Shown one piece after another: positions 37,145 to 45,441 of a stretch of 64,000 nt of DNA. Position numbers and translations under genes: made by a program. How positions within the stretch are numbered: position 1 is the first letter of the stretch; each line of letters starts with the position of its first letter. The stretch comes from Vreelandella aquamarina (lineage in GTDB: Bacteria > Pseudomonadota > Gammaproteobacteria > Pseudomonadales > Halomonadaceae). The notes beneath the pieces are model-generated. The model saw nothing but the letters and a program-made list of their open reading frames with translations. It searched no databases and was not told the DNA's origin. Location of the stretch: the NCBI RefSeq assembly GCF_020075495.1, contig NZ_JABYQT010000003.1, positions 310,001 to 374,000 of the forward strand, in the 5' to 3' direction.

Positions 37145-37657
37145 CTACTCAAGCGCTGAAGGCTTGGACGCAGGTGTAACTGCCGAAGGGAGCTGCTTGC
37201 TTTCGATGGCGGCCAGAGCGATGTCATAGCAGTCATCGATATGGCTGTTGCCCATGTACTTCATCGCGGTAAAGCTGATACCGCCCGCCACGGCGCTGCC
37301 GATGAACGGCACGTACTTGGTGACGTTCTTGGCCGCTATCTTGCCGCTCATCTTCTGCAGCAGCATGACGATCAGCTTCTTGGTGATGTACTTGCCGGCC
37401 ATCTTGCTGCCCACGTTCGAGATGGCGGTCATCACCATGATCTTGGATTCCGTGTCCAGGCTGTCGATCTGCTCCGGCGTCAGGCCAAACTTCTCGTTGA
37501 TCTTGGGGATCAGCCGCAACAGGATGGCCACGTCCGACCCGACATCCACGCCGGGAACGGGCACGACGGCGGCCCCGGCCGAAAGGCTCGAACTGCGGGT
37601 GACCATGCTGCGGCAGGTCTTTTTGATCTCGTCGAGTTCTTCTTTTGTTTCGATCAT
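37145..37657 (-). CDS. DUF697-like membrane-associated protein
   Basis: The 170-aa protein starts MIETKEELDEIKKTCRSMVTRSSSLSAGAAVVPVPGVDVGSDVAILLRLI. The AAVVPVPGVDVG segment and the glycine-rich hydrophobic hairpin NVTKYVPFIGSAVAGGISFTAMKYMG are typical of DUF697/YcjF-type domains. No GTPase domain is attached. It probably sits at the inner membrane; the function is unknown. A GGAGCAGC purine stretch lies before the ATG. Confidence 0.7.
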   Translation of the reverse strand: MIETKEELDEIKKTCRSMVTRSSSLSAGAAVVPVPGVDVGSDVAILLRLIPKINEKFGLTPEQIDSLDTESKIMVMTAISNVGSKMAGKYITKKLIVMLLQKMSGKIAAKNVTKYVPFIGSAVAGGISFTAMKYMGNSHIDDCYDIALAAIESKQLPSAVTPASKPSALE

Positions 37658-37740
37658 GTGCTGCTCCTTTCTCTCCAGTAAAACCGACAGAGCGTAAAAC
37701 GCCGGGAGACGATTCCCCCGGCGTTCTGCGCGTAAGCCTA

Positions 37741-39105
37741 TCAGGTGTCTGAAGGTTGCTCAGTGTCTTCGACGGGCGCGTCTGCTTCATTGTCAGCAGT
37801 ATCGGCTTGCACTGCCGGCGGGTTATCCGGCGTTACCCGCCAGATGGCGTTGGTCAGGTCGTCGGCGATGATCAGCGCGCCTTGTGGGTCGACGGTCACG
37901 CCGACCGGGCGGCCCAGTGCGCGGTCGTCATCGGTCAGAAACCCGGTGACGAAATCGATCGGGTCGCCGTCGGAAATCTGGCCGTTGCTGAACGGAATGA
38001 AGCTTACCTTGTAGCCGACCGGGTCGGTGCGGTTCCAGCTGCCGTGCTCACCCACGAACACGCCTTCCGCGTACTCCTCACCCATGGCCGGGGTGGAGAA
38101 AGCCACGCCCAACGGCGCCACGTGGGAGCCCAGGCTGTAATCCGGAGCAATGGCGGCTTCGACCTTTTCAGGGTCCTGGGGACGTACCCGCGGGTCGACG
38201 TGCTGGCCCCAGTAGCTGTAGGGCCAGCCGTAAAAGCCGCCTTCCTGAACCGAGGTGAGGTAGTCGGGTACGAGGTCCGGACCCAGCTCATCGCGCTCGT
38301 TCACCACCGCCCATAGCTGGTCGGTATCCGGCTGAATGGCCAGGGCGGTGGGGTTGCGAAGGCCGGTGGCGTAGGGGCGGTAGGCGCCGGTTTCGGCGTT
38401 GATTTCCCATACTTCCGCACGGTCGATTTCTGCTTCCATGCCGCGCTCGGTGATGTTGCTGTTCGAGCCGATACCCACATAAAGATACTCACCGTCGGCA
38501 CTGGCGGTCATCGCCTTGGTCCAGTGGTGGTTGATCTCGGCCGGCAACTGGGCAATCACTTCCGGTGGGCCGCTGGCTTCGGTCTGGCCCTCTTCGTAGT
38601 CAAAGCGCACCAGGGCATCCTGGTTGGCCACGTAGAGGTTACCGTCCACCAGCGCCAGGCCGTAGGGGGCGTTCAGGTCTTCGGCGAAAATCATCTGTTC
38701 GTAGCTGCCGTCGCCATTCTCATCGCGCAGCAGGGTCAGGCGGTCGCCGCTTTCGACGGCGGTGTTGCCCTGGTCCTTGATGTAGCCGGCAATCACGTCC
38801 TTGGGTTTCAGCGCCGGGGCGTTGCCGCCGCTGCCTTCGGCCACCAGGATATCGCCGTTGGGCAGCATGATGGTTTGGCGTGGCACCTTGAGGTCAGAGG
38901 CAATCATGCTGATGGAGTAGCCTTCAGGCACGGTAGGCATGCGGTCGCCCCACTCGGCGGGCTCGGGCACTGTCATTTCCGGCAACAGCCCGCGCTGGGG
39001 CTCGGGCAGGTCCGGGTTGGGGCCGTAGAGCTGCTGGGCGCTGGCGCCACCGGCTACCAGCAGCAGGGAAAGCGGGGTGAGATAACGAACGCGAGAAAGC
39101 TTCAT
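37741..39105 (-). CDS. PQQ-dependent sugar dehydrogenase (sorbosone/soluble glucose dehydrogenase family)
   Basis: The 454-aa secreted protein has a signal peptide (LTPLSLLLVAGGASAQ) and a six-bladed beta-propeller with the usual motifs IASDLKVPRQTIMLPNGDILVAEG, RDENGDG, TGLRNPTALAIQPDTD and GGFYGWPYSYWG. PQQ would bind at the propeller centre. It would oxidise an aldose in the periplasm. The acidic C-terminal tail (VQADTADNEADAPVEDTEQPSDT) is unusual and may reflect salt adaptation. Its start overlaps the DUF2231 stop codon (ATGA). Confidence 0.9.
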   Translation of the reverse strand: MKLSRVRYLTPLSLLLVAGGASAQQLYGPNPDLPEPQRGLLPEMTVPEPAEWGDRMPTVPEGYSISMIASDLKVPRQTIMLPNGDILVAEGSGGNAPALKPKDVIAGYIKDQGNTAVESGDRLTLLRDENGDGSYEQMIFAEDLNAPYGLALVDGNLYVANQDALVRFDYEEGQTEASGPPEVIAQLPAEINHHWTKAMTASADGEYLYVGIGSNSNITERGMEAEIDRAEVWEINAETGAYRPYATGLRNPTALAIQPDTDQLWAVVNERDELGPDLVPDYLTSVQEGGFYGWPYSYWGQHVDPRVRPQDPEKVEAAIAPDYSLGSHVAPLGVAFSTPAMGEEYAEGVFVGEHGSWNRTDPVGYKVSFIPFSNGQISDGDPIDFVTGFLTDDDRALGRPVGVTVDPQGALIIADDLTNAIWRVTPDNPPAVQADTADNEADAPVEDTEQPSDT

Positions 39106-39530
39106 GCTTTACCTCCGGCAGTGGGGCGGGCGAAACCAGTCACGATGGCCGCGAAGGTGAGTACACAGACGATGACGGAAAGGATGAGGCCGGTTGGCAT
39201 CATGGCCCAGGCATCGCGGGCGTGAACCAGTGCATTGATGAACCCCAGTGCCCAGATGACCAGCAACAGCAGCAGATAGACCCAGCTGAGCACGCCGCGT
39301 CGGTGGGCGCGAATCAGGCCGATCACCGCACACAGCAGGGCAAGGCCCGTAAACACGAGGCCGCCGGCGATCAACCAGGAAGCAAAGGTGCTCCACTGAA
39401 TATGGTAGCTGGTGGAGTAGGCGTAATCGCTTAACAGGGCGCCCAGAAAAAGCGGCAGGGTTCCTGCAAGCAGTACGGCGTGAATCGGATGCAGCGCACG
39501 TCGATAGGTGCGATCGGTAGTTGCCACCAT
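39102..39530 (-). CDS. DUF2231 family membrane protein
   Basis: The 142-aa protein has four hydrophobic segments (about 17-33, 48-72, 82-103 and 110-135). It begins with HPIHAVLLAGTLPLFLGALLSD, the DUF2231 signature with its histidines, which may bind heme or another cofactor. It is translationally coupled to the PQQ sugar dehydrogenase, a pairing that suggests an electron-transfer partner; that is inferred. Confidence 0.88.
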   Translation of the reverse strand: MVATTDRTYRRALHPIHAVLLAGTLPLFLGALLSDYAYSTSYHIQWSTFASWLIAGGLVFTGLALLCAVIGLIRAHRRGVLSWVYLLLLLVIWALGFINALVHARDAWAMMPTGLILSVIVCVLTFAAIVTGFARPTAGGKA

Positions 39531-39784
39531 GGCAGGCTCTCTCCCTTGCTGAGTAAGCGAAGTTTCGCGCCGTTATAAGCTGCAAAACCATGAGCATTCG
39601 GGCGGAGTATAGTTGAGGCACAGCGGCCTTGCCCAAGCGATGCCGACCGTTTGATGGCACGATTGTCATGAGACCATGACGCCCCACTGCCGGCTCACTA
39701 TAAAGCGCGGATTGCTCTAACATGGGCAGCCATTACATGGGGGGGCGTCATGGTGTTGGCGGCCACGCAGCTTTACAAGAGATT

Positions 39785-40546
39785 ATGCAAGTCATGAAAA
39801 GAGCCCGCCTTTACCAGCAACTGGCACCGGAAGCGCGTGAGCAGATTGGTCTTTCAGTGGTCAACCGGATCATCTGCGCGCTGATTCTGCTTGCCTCGCT
39901 GACCGCTATTCTTGAAACCGAGCCTACACTTCGTGATCGCACCCCTGGGCTTTTCATGGCACTGGAAACGCTGTTTGTGGCGCTCTTCACCGTGGAGTAT
40001 GGCCTGCGGCTTTATGCCGTCGGCGAGGACCCGCGCTACCGCGGCTTGAAGGGGCGGATTCGCTATATCTTCAGCTTCTGGGCGCTGGTGGATCTGATTG
40101 CTATCTTGCCCTATTTCCTGGGCTTTCTAAGCCACAACAACGCGTTTCTACTTCGCCTGCTGCGTTTGGCGCGCATGCTGCGCCTTGCTCGCCTGGGCCG
40201 GTTCAGTCAGGCGTGGTCGGCGCTGGCCGATGCCTTGAAATCCCGCTCCCACGAGCTGTGGCTAAGCGCCGGCGTGGCCGGGCTATTGCTGCTGTTTTCC
40301 TCCTGCTGCCTTTACGTGGTGGAAGCCGCCGCGCAGCCAGATGCCTTTGGCAGCGTTCCCCGGGCGTTATGGTGGAGCATCGCCACGCTTACTACCGTCG
40401 GCTACGGCGATGTCACCCCAGTGACCGCCCTTGGCAAGCTGTCTGCCGGAATAACCGCGGTGGCGGGCATTGGACTTATCGCCATGCCTACCGGCATTCT
40501 GGCGGCGGCGTTTAGTGACGCGTTTCAGAACAAGCGCGGAAAATAG
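39785..40546 (+). CDS. Voltage-gated potassium channel (Kv-like six-transmembrane)
   Basis: The product is about 253 aa from ATG 39785 (preceded by AAGAG). Helices S1-S3 are followed by an S4 sensor with regularly spaced arginines (FLLRLLRLARMLRLARLGRF, about 121-140). The pore has the selectivity filter TTVGYGD at about 203-209. It resembles KvAP- or Kch-type channels without a regulatory tail. Starts at 39722 and 39737 are also open, but they give a His-rich extension foreign to the family. A hairpin without a T run (40547-40568) separates it from the convergent GntR gene. Confidence 0.92.
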   Translation: MQVMKRARLYQQLAPEAREQIGLSVVNRIICALILLASLTAILETEPTLRDRTPGLFMALETLFVALFTVEYGLRLYAVGEDPRYRGLKGRIRYIFSFWALVDLIAILPYFLGFLSHNNAFLLRLLRLARMLRLARLGRFSQAWSALADALKSRSHELWLSAGVAGLLLLFSSCCLYVVEAAAQPDAFGSVPRALWWSIATLTTVGYGDVTPVTALGKLSAGITAVAGIGLIAMPTGILAAAFSDAFQNKRGK

Positions 40547-40563
40547 CGTGAAGGGCGCGCCGT

Positions 40564-41259
40564 TCACGAATCACCGTGCAGAATGCGTGAAAGTGATGAC
40601 TCGATATGACGCTGCATGGCCGCTCTGGCCTTGTCGATGTCGGCGTCACGAATTGCGTCGGTGATGGCGTTATGCTCTTCCGTGACCTGTCTGGACTGCA
40701 GTATTCGCGGAAGATCCGAGGTTTTTTGCCCCAGCTTGACCGAGAAGACCACGCCGGTTTGCAGGGCCAGCACCGAGCTCAGTAAAAACTTGTTGCCGGC
40801 TATCTTGGCGATCTGAACGTGAAAATCGAAATCTTCCTGGGTACCTTGCCCGCCGTTTTGATGCACTTTTCTTAGAATACGGCTCTTCTCTTCCAGGCGC
40901 TGCATATCACTGTCGCTGCGTTTTGCTGCCGCCAGCGCCGCGGATTCCGTTTCAATCAGCCTTCTGAAATCAAACAGGGCGATAAGGTCGCTGAAGTTGT
41001 TGACGAAGTTGGGCGCATCCAGCGCGGTGGTGGGCCGGGCGACGACAAACAGTCCGGAGCCCTGGCGGGAGACTACCAGGCCTTCGTCCTTTAACTGGGC
41101 AATCACCTGGCGTGTCGCGCTGCGGCTGAGCGCGTAACGGTTTGCCAGTTCCGCCTCGGTAGGCAAGCGGGCCCCGCGAAGATACTGGCCGCGAAGAATC
41201 CAGTTGCGCATGTCGTCGTACAGGTCTTTCGCCTTTTCGACCTTTGTCTTTGTTGTCAC
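40564..41259 (-). CDS. FadR/FCD-family GntR transcriptional regulator
   Basis: The product is about 231 aa. The N-terminal winged HTH (LPTEAELANRYALSRSATRQVIAQLKDEGLVVSRQGSG) is followed by an all-helical FCD ligand domain with metal-binding positions (DFDFHVQIAKIAGN, EEHNAITDAIRDADIDKARAAMQRHI). The GTG at 41259 is the likely start; the upstream ATG at 41388 would run through the operator. It is divergent from the TRAP genes and should repress them until a sugar-acid inducer binds. Confidence 0.87.
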   Translation of the reverse strand: MTTKTKVEKAKDLYDDMRNWILRGQYLRGARLPTEAELANRYALSRSATRQVIAQLKDEGLVVSRQGSGLFVVARPTTALDAPNFVNNFSDLIALFDFRRLIETESAALAAAKRSDSDMQRLEEKSRILRKVHQNGGQGTQEDFDFHVQIAKIAGNKFLLSSVLALQTGVVFSVKLGQKTSDLPRILQSRQVTEEHNAITDAIRDADIDKARAAMQRHIESSLSRILHGDS

Positions 41260-41296
41260 GTTGTCAAACTCTCTATTTGGTATTTTTTTATTTAAA

Positions 41297-41356
41297 AACA
41301 ATTTGTTGAAGTTATTTTGCAAAGTTGATTCCAAACAAATTGATAAATTTGTTTGG
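41297..41356. promoter_or_regulatory. Palindromic operators in the GntR-TRAP divergent promoter
   Basis: CCAAACAAAT (41331-41340), TGATAA spacer, ATTTGTTTGG (41347-41356) is a perfect palindrome with 10-bp arms. A second smaller palindrome AACAATTTGTT lies at 41297-41307. Both share the ACAA/TTGT half-site core seen for FCD-type GntR regulators. The large one sits 50 bases before the dctP start. Confidence 0.75.
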
Positions 41357-41405
41357 CCAGCGTGTACTGAGGTGGTTGGTTCAAGCACTCAATAAGGAGA
41401 CAACA

Positions 41406-42371
41406 ATGCGCGCTCGCCATCAACTGACCACGCTGCTTCTGGCACTTTCCATCACCCCTTTCGCTCAGGCAGATAATTTCGTTTTCGGGCATATCTACGA
41501 GGCCAGCCACAGCCACCATAAGTGGGCCTTGTGGGCGGCGGAGGAGATCGAAAAACGCAGCGAAGGCCGCCACCATATCGAGGTGTTTCCCTCTTCCCAG
41601 CTGGGTAACGAAGTTGAACTCAACGAAGGGCTGGATCTGGGCACGGTCGATATCATCTATACCGGCAACGCCTTTGCGGGCAACGCCTACCCGCCGATTG
41701 CGCTGGGCAGCGCGCCGTTCGTGTTCCGCGACTTCGACCACTGGATCGCCTATTCCCAAAGCGATCTGTTCAAGGAGCTTACCCAAGGCTACGAAGACAC
41801 CACCGGCCATGTACCGCTGGGTCTGATCTATTTTGGCCAGCGCCACGTCACGGCCAACAAGCCGATTCTCACGCCGGAAGACATGCAGGGCATGAAGATC
41901 CGCGTGCCGGATGCCCCTCTGCTGCTGATGTTCCCCAGAGCCGTGGGCGCCAACCCGACGCCAATCGCGTTTTCGGAAGTCTATCTGGCGCTGCAACAGG
42001 GCGTCGTGGATGGCCAGGAAAACCCGCTGCCCATCATCAAGGCGATGAAGTTTGAAGAGGTGCAGTCGGACATCTCCCTGACCGGCCATATCTTCGACAG
42101 CCAGCCGATCATCATGGGAGGCAATAGCTGGTCGCAGCTTTCCGAAGAGGATCAGGCGCTGTTCCGCAGTGTCTTTCAGAAAGCGGCCGAGCAGGGCAGC
42201 CAGGATATTCACCAGCAGGAGCTCGATCTGGTGTCCTGGTTCCAGGAGCAGGGTACCGAAGTGCACGAAGTGGACCGTGATGCGTTCGCTGAAAAGGTCA
42301 GGCCGAGCCTGACTGGCGAGAACGTGGGCTGGAGCGCCGATCAATACCAACGCCTGGAGGCGATCGAGTAA
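41406..42371 (+). CDS. dctP: TRAP transporter substrate-binding protein
   Basis: The 321-aa protein has a strong AAGGAG site and a signal peptide (LTTLLLALSITPFAQA). The DctP fold motifs are FGHIYEASHSHHKWALWAAEEIEKRS, VFPSSQLGNEVELNEGLDLGTVDI and MKIRVPDAPLLL followed by GVVDGQENPL. The arginine that binds the substrate carboxylate is expected at KIRVPD. The ligand is probably a sugar acid, given the neighbouring dehydratase. Its TAA shares one base with the ATG of the next gene. Confidence 0.94.
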   Translation: MRARHQLTTLLLALSITPFAQADNFVFGHIYEASHSHHKWALWAAEEIEKRSEGRHHIEVFPSSQLGNEVELNEGLDLGTVDIIYTGNAFAGNAYPPIALGSAPFVFRDFDHWIAYSQSDLFKELTQGYEDTTGHVPLGLIYFGQRHVTANKPILTPEDMQGMKIRVPDAPLLLMFPRAVGANPTPIAFSEVYLALQQGVVDGQENPLPIIKAMKFEEVQSDISLTGHIFDSQPIIMGGNSWSQLSEEDQALFRSVFQKAAEQGSQDIHQQELDLVSWFQEQGTEVHEVDRDAFAEKVRPSLTGENVGWSADQYQRLEAIE

Positions 42372-42949
42372 TGCAAACCGATAAAGACACGCGTCGGGAT
42401 GCGATGACGTCGATGTCGGTATCTCCCGGCCGTGAAAGTGCGGCCGGGGATGAATCCGGGTTATCGCCCACCGCGAGTGACACTACGCCGGCGCCGAAGT
42501 GGGTTCTCGAAGACCACATAGCGCTTGGCGTCATGATCCTGCTGGGTGGTGTGGTGTTTGCGCAGTTTCTGTCGCGCTACGCGTTCAACCACTCGATTGG
42601 CTGGACCGAAGAGGGCGCCCGCATGCTGCTGGTGCTGCTGGTGTTCATCGGCGCGGCGGGGGCTGCCTCGCGAGGCGCGCATATCAACGTCGAGATTCTC
42701 GAACTGATGCTGCCCGCCAGGGCCAAGCGCTGGCTGCGCGGGTTCAATAACCTGCTGAGCGCCGCGTTCTTTGGCTACGTGGCCTGGCTTGCCTGGCAGG
42801 TAGGGCAGCGGGTGTGGAATTCCAGCATGAGCACGCTGCCGATCTCCAAGGGGTGGCTTTACACCGTGATCGCCGTGGCCTGTGCGGCAATGGCATTTCG
42901 TATGGCGCGCCAGGGCATTGCCTGTTGGCGCGGCAAGGAGGGGGGATGA
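42371..42949 (+). CDS. dctQ: TRAP transporter small permease
   Basis: The 192-aa protein has a polar N-terminal tail of about 50 residues and then four hydrophobic segments. The DctQ motif FNHSIGWTEEGARMLLVLLVFIGAAGAASRGAHI is present. The stop codon overlaps the large permease start (ATGA). Confidence 0.93.
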   Translation: MQTDKDTRRDAMTSMSVSPGRESAAGDESGLSPTASDTTPAPKWVLEDHIALGVMILLGGVVFAQFLSRYAFNHSIGWTEEGARMLLVLLVFIGAAGAASRGAHINVEILELMLPARAKRWLRGFNNLLSAAFFGYVAWLAWQVGQRVWNSSMSTLPISKGWLYTVIAVACAAMAFRMARQGIACWRGKEGG

Positions 42950-44217
42950 TCATTCTGCTGTTTGTGGCGCTGGGGTGTCTGCTGTTGGTGGGCGCACCTG
43001 TTGCAGTGGCGCTGGCCGGGTCGTCGCTGGTTTACCTGCTCGTCTCGGGCAAGATTCCGGACATTATCCTGATTCAGCGCATGGTAGGCGGGGTGGATAG
43101 CTTCCCGCTACTGGCGGTGCCGTTCTTCATTCTGGCGGGCAACCTGATGAACGTATGCGGCGTGACCGAGCGCATCTTCCGCTTTGCGAATTCGATCGTC
43201 GGATGGACCCGCGGTGGTCTGGGGCACGTCAACGTTGGCGCCTCGGTCATCTTCGCCGGCATGTCCGGCGCGGCCATTGCCGATGCCGGCGGGCTGGGTG
43301 CCGTTGAAATCAAGGCGATGCGCGACCAGGGCTATGACGTCGATTTTGCCGTGGGGATTACTGGCGCCTCTTCGACGGTGGGGCCGATCATTCCGCCGTC
43401 GCTGCCGCTGGTGGTGTACGGGGTGGTGGCCTCGGCCTCGATTGGCCAGCTGTTCATTGCCGGCATTGTGCCTGGCCTTTTGATTGCGGCGATGCTGATG
43501 CTGATGGTGGCGGTCATTTCCCACCGGCGCGGCTATCCGATCGGCGAGCGCTTCTCGGTGGCGTGTCTGCTGTCATCGCTCATGCACGCGTCGTTGTCGC
43601 TGATGATTCCGGTGATCATCGTGGGCGGGATCGTGCTGGGCATCTTTACGCCCACCGAAAGCGCCATTGCGGCGGTGGCCTACGTGCTGGTACTGGCGAC
43701 GCTTGTGTACCGCAGCGCCGGCTGGCGCCAGATCATGGCGGTGTTTCGTGAAACCATCGAAATGACTTCGGTGGTACTCCTGATCGTGGCCGCCTCTTCG
43801 ATCTTTGCCTGGATTCTCACCCGTGAAGGCGTGCCGACGGCCTTTGCCGGGGCGGTCATGGCGGTTGCCGACAACCCGATTGTCATTCTGCTGCTGATCA
43901 ACCTGATTCTGCTGATCGTTGGCTGCTTCATGGAAACCGTGGCCGCGATCACCATCCTGACGCCCGTACTGCTGCCGCTGGCCGTACAGGCCGGGGTCGA
44001 CCCTGTTCAGTTCGGCATCATCATGGTACTGAACCTGATGATCGGGCTTTTGACGCCGCCGGTGGGGTTGGTGCTGTTTATTCTGGCCCGTGTTGGCGAT
44101 ATCTCGTTTCCGCGAGCGGTCAAGGCAACGCTGCCCTTTATCGCCGCGCTTTTAGTGTCGCTTTTGTTGATCACCTTTATTCCCGCGTTGACGCTATGGC
44201 TGCCTAGCCTGATCTAG
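42946..44217 (+). CDS. dctM: TRAP transporter large permease
   Basis: The product is about 423 aa from ATG 42946, preceded by AAGGAGG. It is almost entirely hydrophobic, with GSVVP-type motifs VIFAGMSGAAIADAGGLG, GASSTVGPIIPPSLPLVVYG and VGCFMETVAAITILTPVLLP. It forms the sodium-driven import channel with DctQ. Confidence 0.95.
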   Translation: MIILLFVALGCLLLVGAPVAVALAGSSLVYLLVSGKIPDIILIQRMVGGVDSFPLLAVPFFILAGNLMNVCGVTERIFRFANSIVGWTRGGLGHVNVGASVIFAGMSGAAIADAGGLGAVEIKAMRDQGYDVDFAVGITGASSTVGPIIPPSLPLVVYGVVASASIGQLFIAGIVPGLLIAAMLMLMVAVISHRRGYPIGERFSVACLLSSLMHASLSLMIPVIIVGGIVLGIFTPTESAIAAVAYVLVLATLVYRSAGWRQIMAVFRETIEMTSVVLLIVAASSIFAWILTREGVPTAFAGAVMAVADNPIVILLLINLILLIVGCFMETVAAITILTPVLLPLAVQAGVDPVQFGIIMVLNLMIGLLTPPVGLVLFILARVGDISFPRAVKATLPFIAALLVSLLLITFIPALTLWLPSLI

Positions 44218-44234
44218 CCTGGAGACTTAGTTGC

Positions 44235-45410
44235 ATGAATCATCTGCACAATGACCGTTCTGTTGCCCACGATGCGATCATCGAGGCTATCGACATGGTA
44301 CCCATCGGCAGCTACCTCCCGGCAGACGGCGGCTACGGCAGCGCGCGGGAAATTGGCCATGCGCGTATGGCTACCCTGGTGTTCGTGCGCTTTGCCACCG
44401 GCATTATCGGTATTGGCGAATGCTACGGGCCGCCCAAGACCACGCTTGCCTATCTGGATATTCTGCGCGAGGCCTACGTGGGGCAGAGCGCCTTCGACCA
44501 TCGAGTGATCTGGCGGCGAATGACCAACGTGCTCTACCACGTGCGCGCCCAGAGCCAGCTTGCCGCAGCGATAAGCGGGCTGGATATTGCGCTTCATGAC
44601 GGCATCGGCAAGCTCCTGGGGCTGCCGATTTACCGGCTTCTGGGCGGGGAGGAGCAGGCATCAATTCAGGTCTACGCCTCTGGTGGCTATTTCCATGAGC
44701 CGGCGGCACTGCCGCTGGAAGCGCAGCTCGAGCGCGTGGCGGGGCAGTTCGACGGCTACAAGATCAAGATTGGCCACGGCATCCAAAGCGATATCGAGCG
44801 CATGCAGAGCGCCCGGCGTATTCTGGGCGACGACGTGGCCATCATGGCGGATATCAACGGCGCCTACACGGCGGATATCGCCCTGGAGTCCATGGCCGCC
44901 CTGGCACCGCTGCGCCCTTACTGGATCGAGGAGCCGGTAGCGCCGGAAGACCTTCCCGGCTTCCGCCGCCTGGCGTCGCGCCGCGAGGGGCGTATTGCGG
45001 CGGGGGAAGCCTCGGTCAATGCGGTCGAGTTTCGCGAGCTGGCCGCCACCGGCGGTGTCGATGTGCTGATGCCGGACCTCAACCTGTGTGGCGGTTACGT
45101 GGAAGCGCTGCGCATTGCCGATATGGCTCAGTTGAACGGCTTGAGAGTCTCGCCCCACGTATGGGGGAGCGCGGTAGGCATCATGGCCGCCGCCCACTTC
45201 GCCGCCGCGCTGCCGCCGCACCCACACCCCGACCGCCACCATACGCCGACCTGGGTCGAGTTTGACGTATCGGCAAACAACCCTCTGCGCGAAGCGCTGT
45301 TGACCTCACCTTTAAGCCTCGACCAAGGCCGCCTCGCATTGCCACGCGCCCCGGGGCTGGGTATCGAGATCGATGAAGAGCGGCTTGAAGCGCTCAAGGT
45401 AGATATCTAG
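44235..45410 (+). CDS. Mandelate racemase/muconate lactonizing enzyme family (enolase superfamily), probable sugar-acid dehydratase
   Basis: The 391-aa protein has the complete MR-subgroup catalytic set: YKIKIG (Lys176 and Lys178), metal ligands Asp206 (ADINGAY), Glu232 (WIEEP) and Glu258 (AAGEAS), and the acid/base His308 (SPHVWGSAVG). The capping domain is at the N-terminus. Together with the TRAP transporter and the GntR regulator this suggests dehydration of an imported sugar acid (for example galactonate, rhamnonate or glucarate-like). The substrate cannot be fixed from the sequence. Confidence 0.92.
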   Translation: MNHLHNDRSVAHDAIIEAIDMVPIGSYLPADGGYGSAREIGHARMATLVFVRFATGIIGIGECYGPPKTTLAYLDILREAYVGQSAFDHRVIWRRMTNVLYHVRAQSQLAAAISGLDIALHDGIGKLLGLPIYRLLGGEEQASIQVYASGGYFHEPAALPLEAQLERVAGQFDGYKIKIGHGIQSDIERMQSARRILGDDVAIMADINGAYTADIALESMAALAPLRPYWIEEPVAPEDLPGFRRLASRREGRIAAGEASVNAVEFRELAATGGVDVLMPDLNLCGGYVEALRIADMAQLNGLRVSPHVWGSAVGIMAAAHFAAALPPHPHPDRHHTPTWVEFDVSANNPLREALLTSPLSLDQGRLALPRAPGLGIEIDEERLEALKVDI

Positions 45411-45441
45411 GTAAGTAAGCGCTTGCGCACCGGGATTGCCT

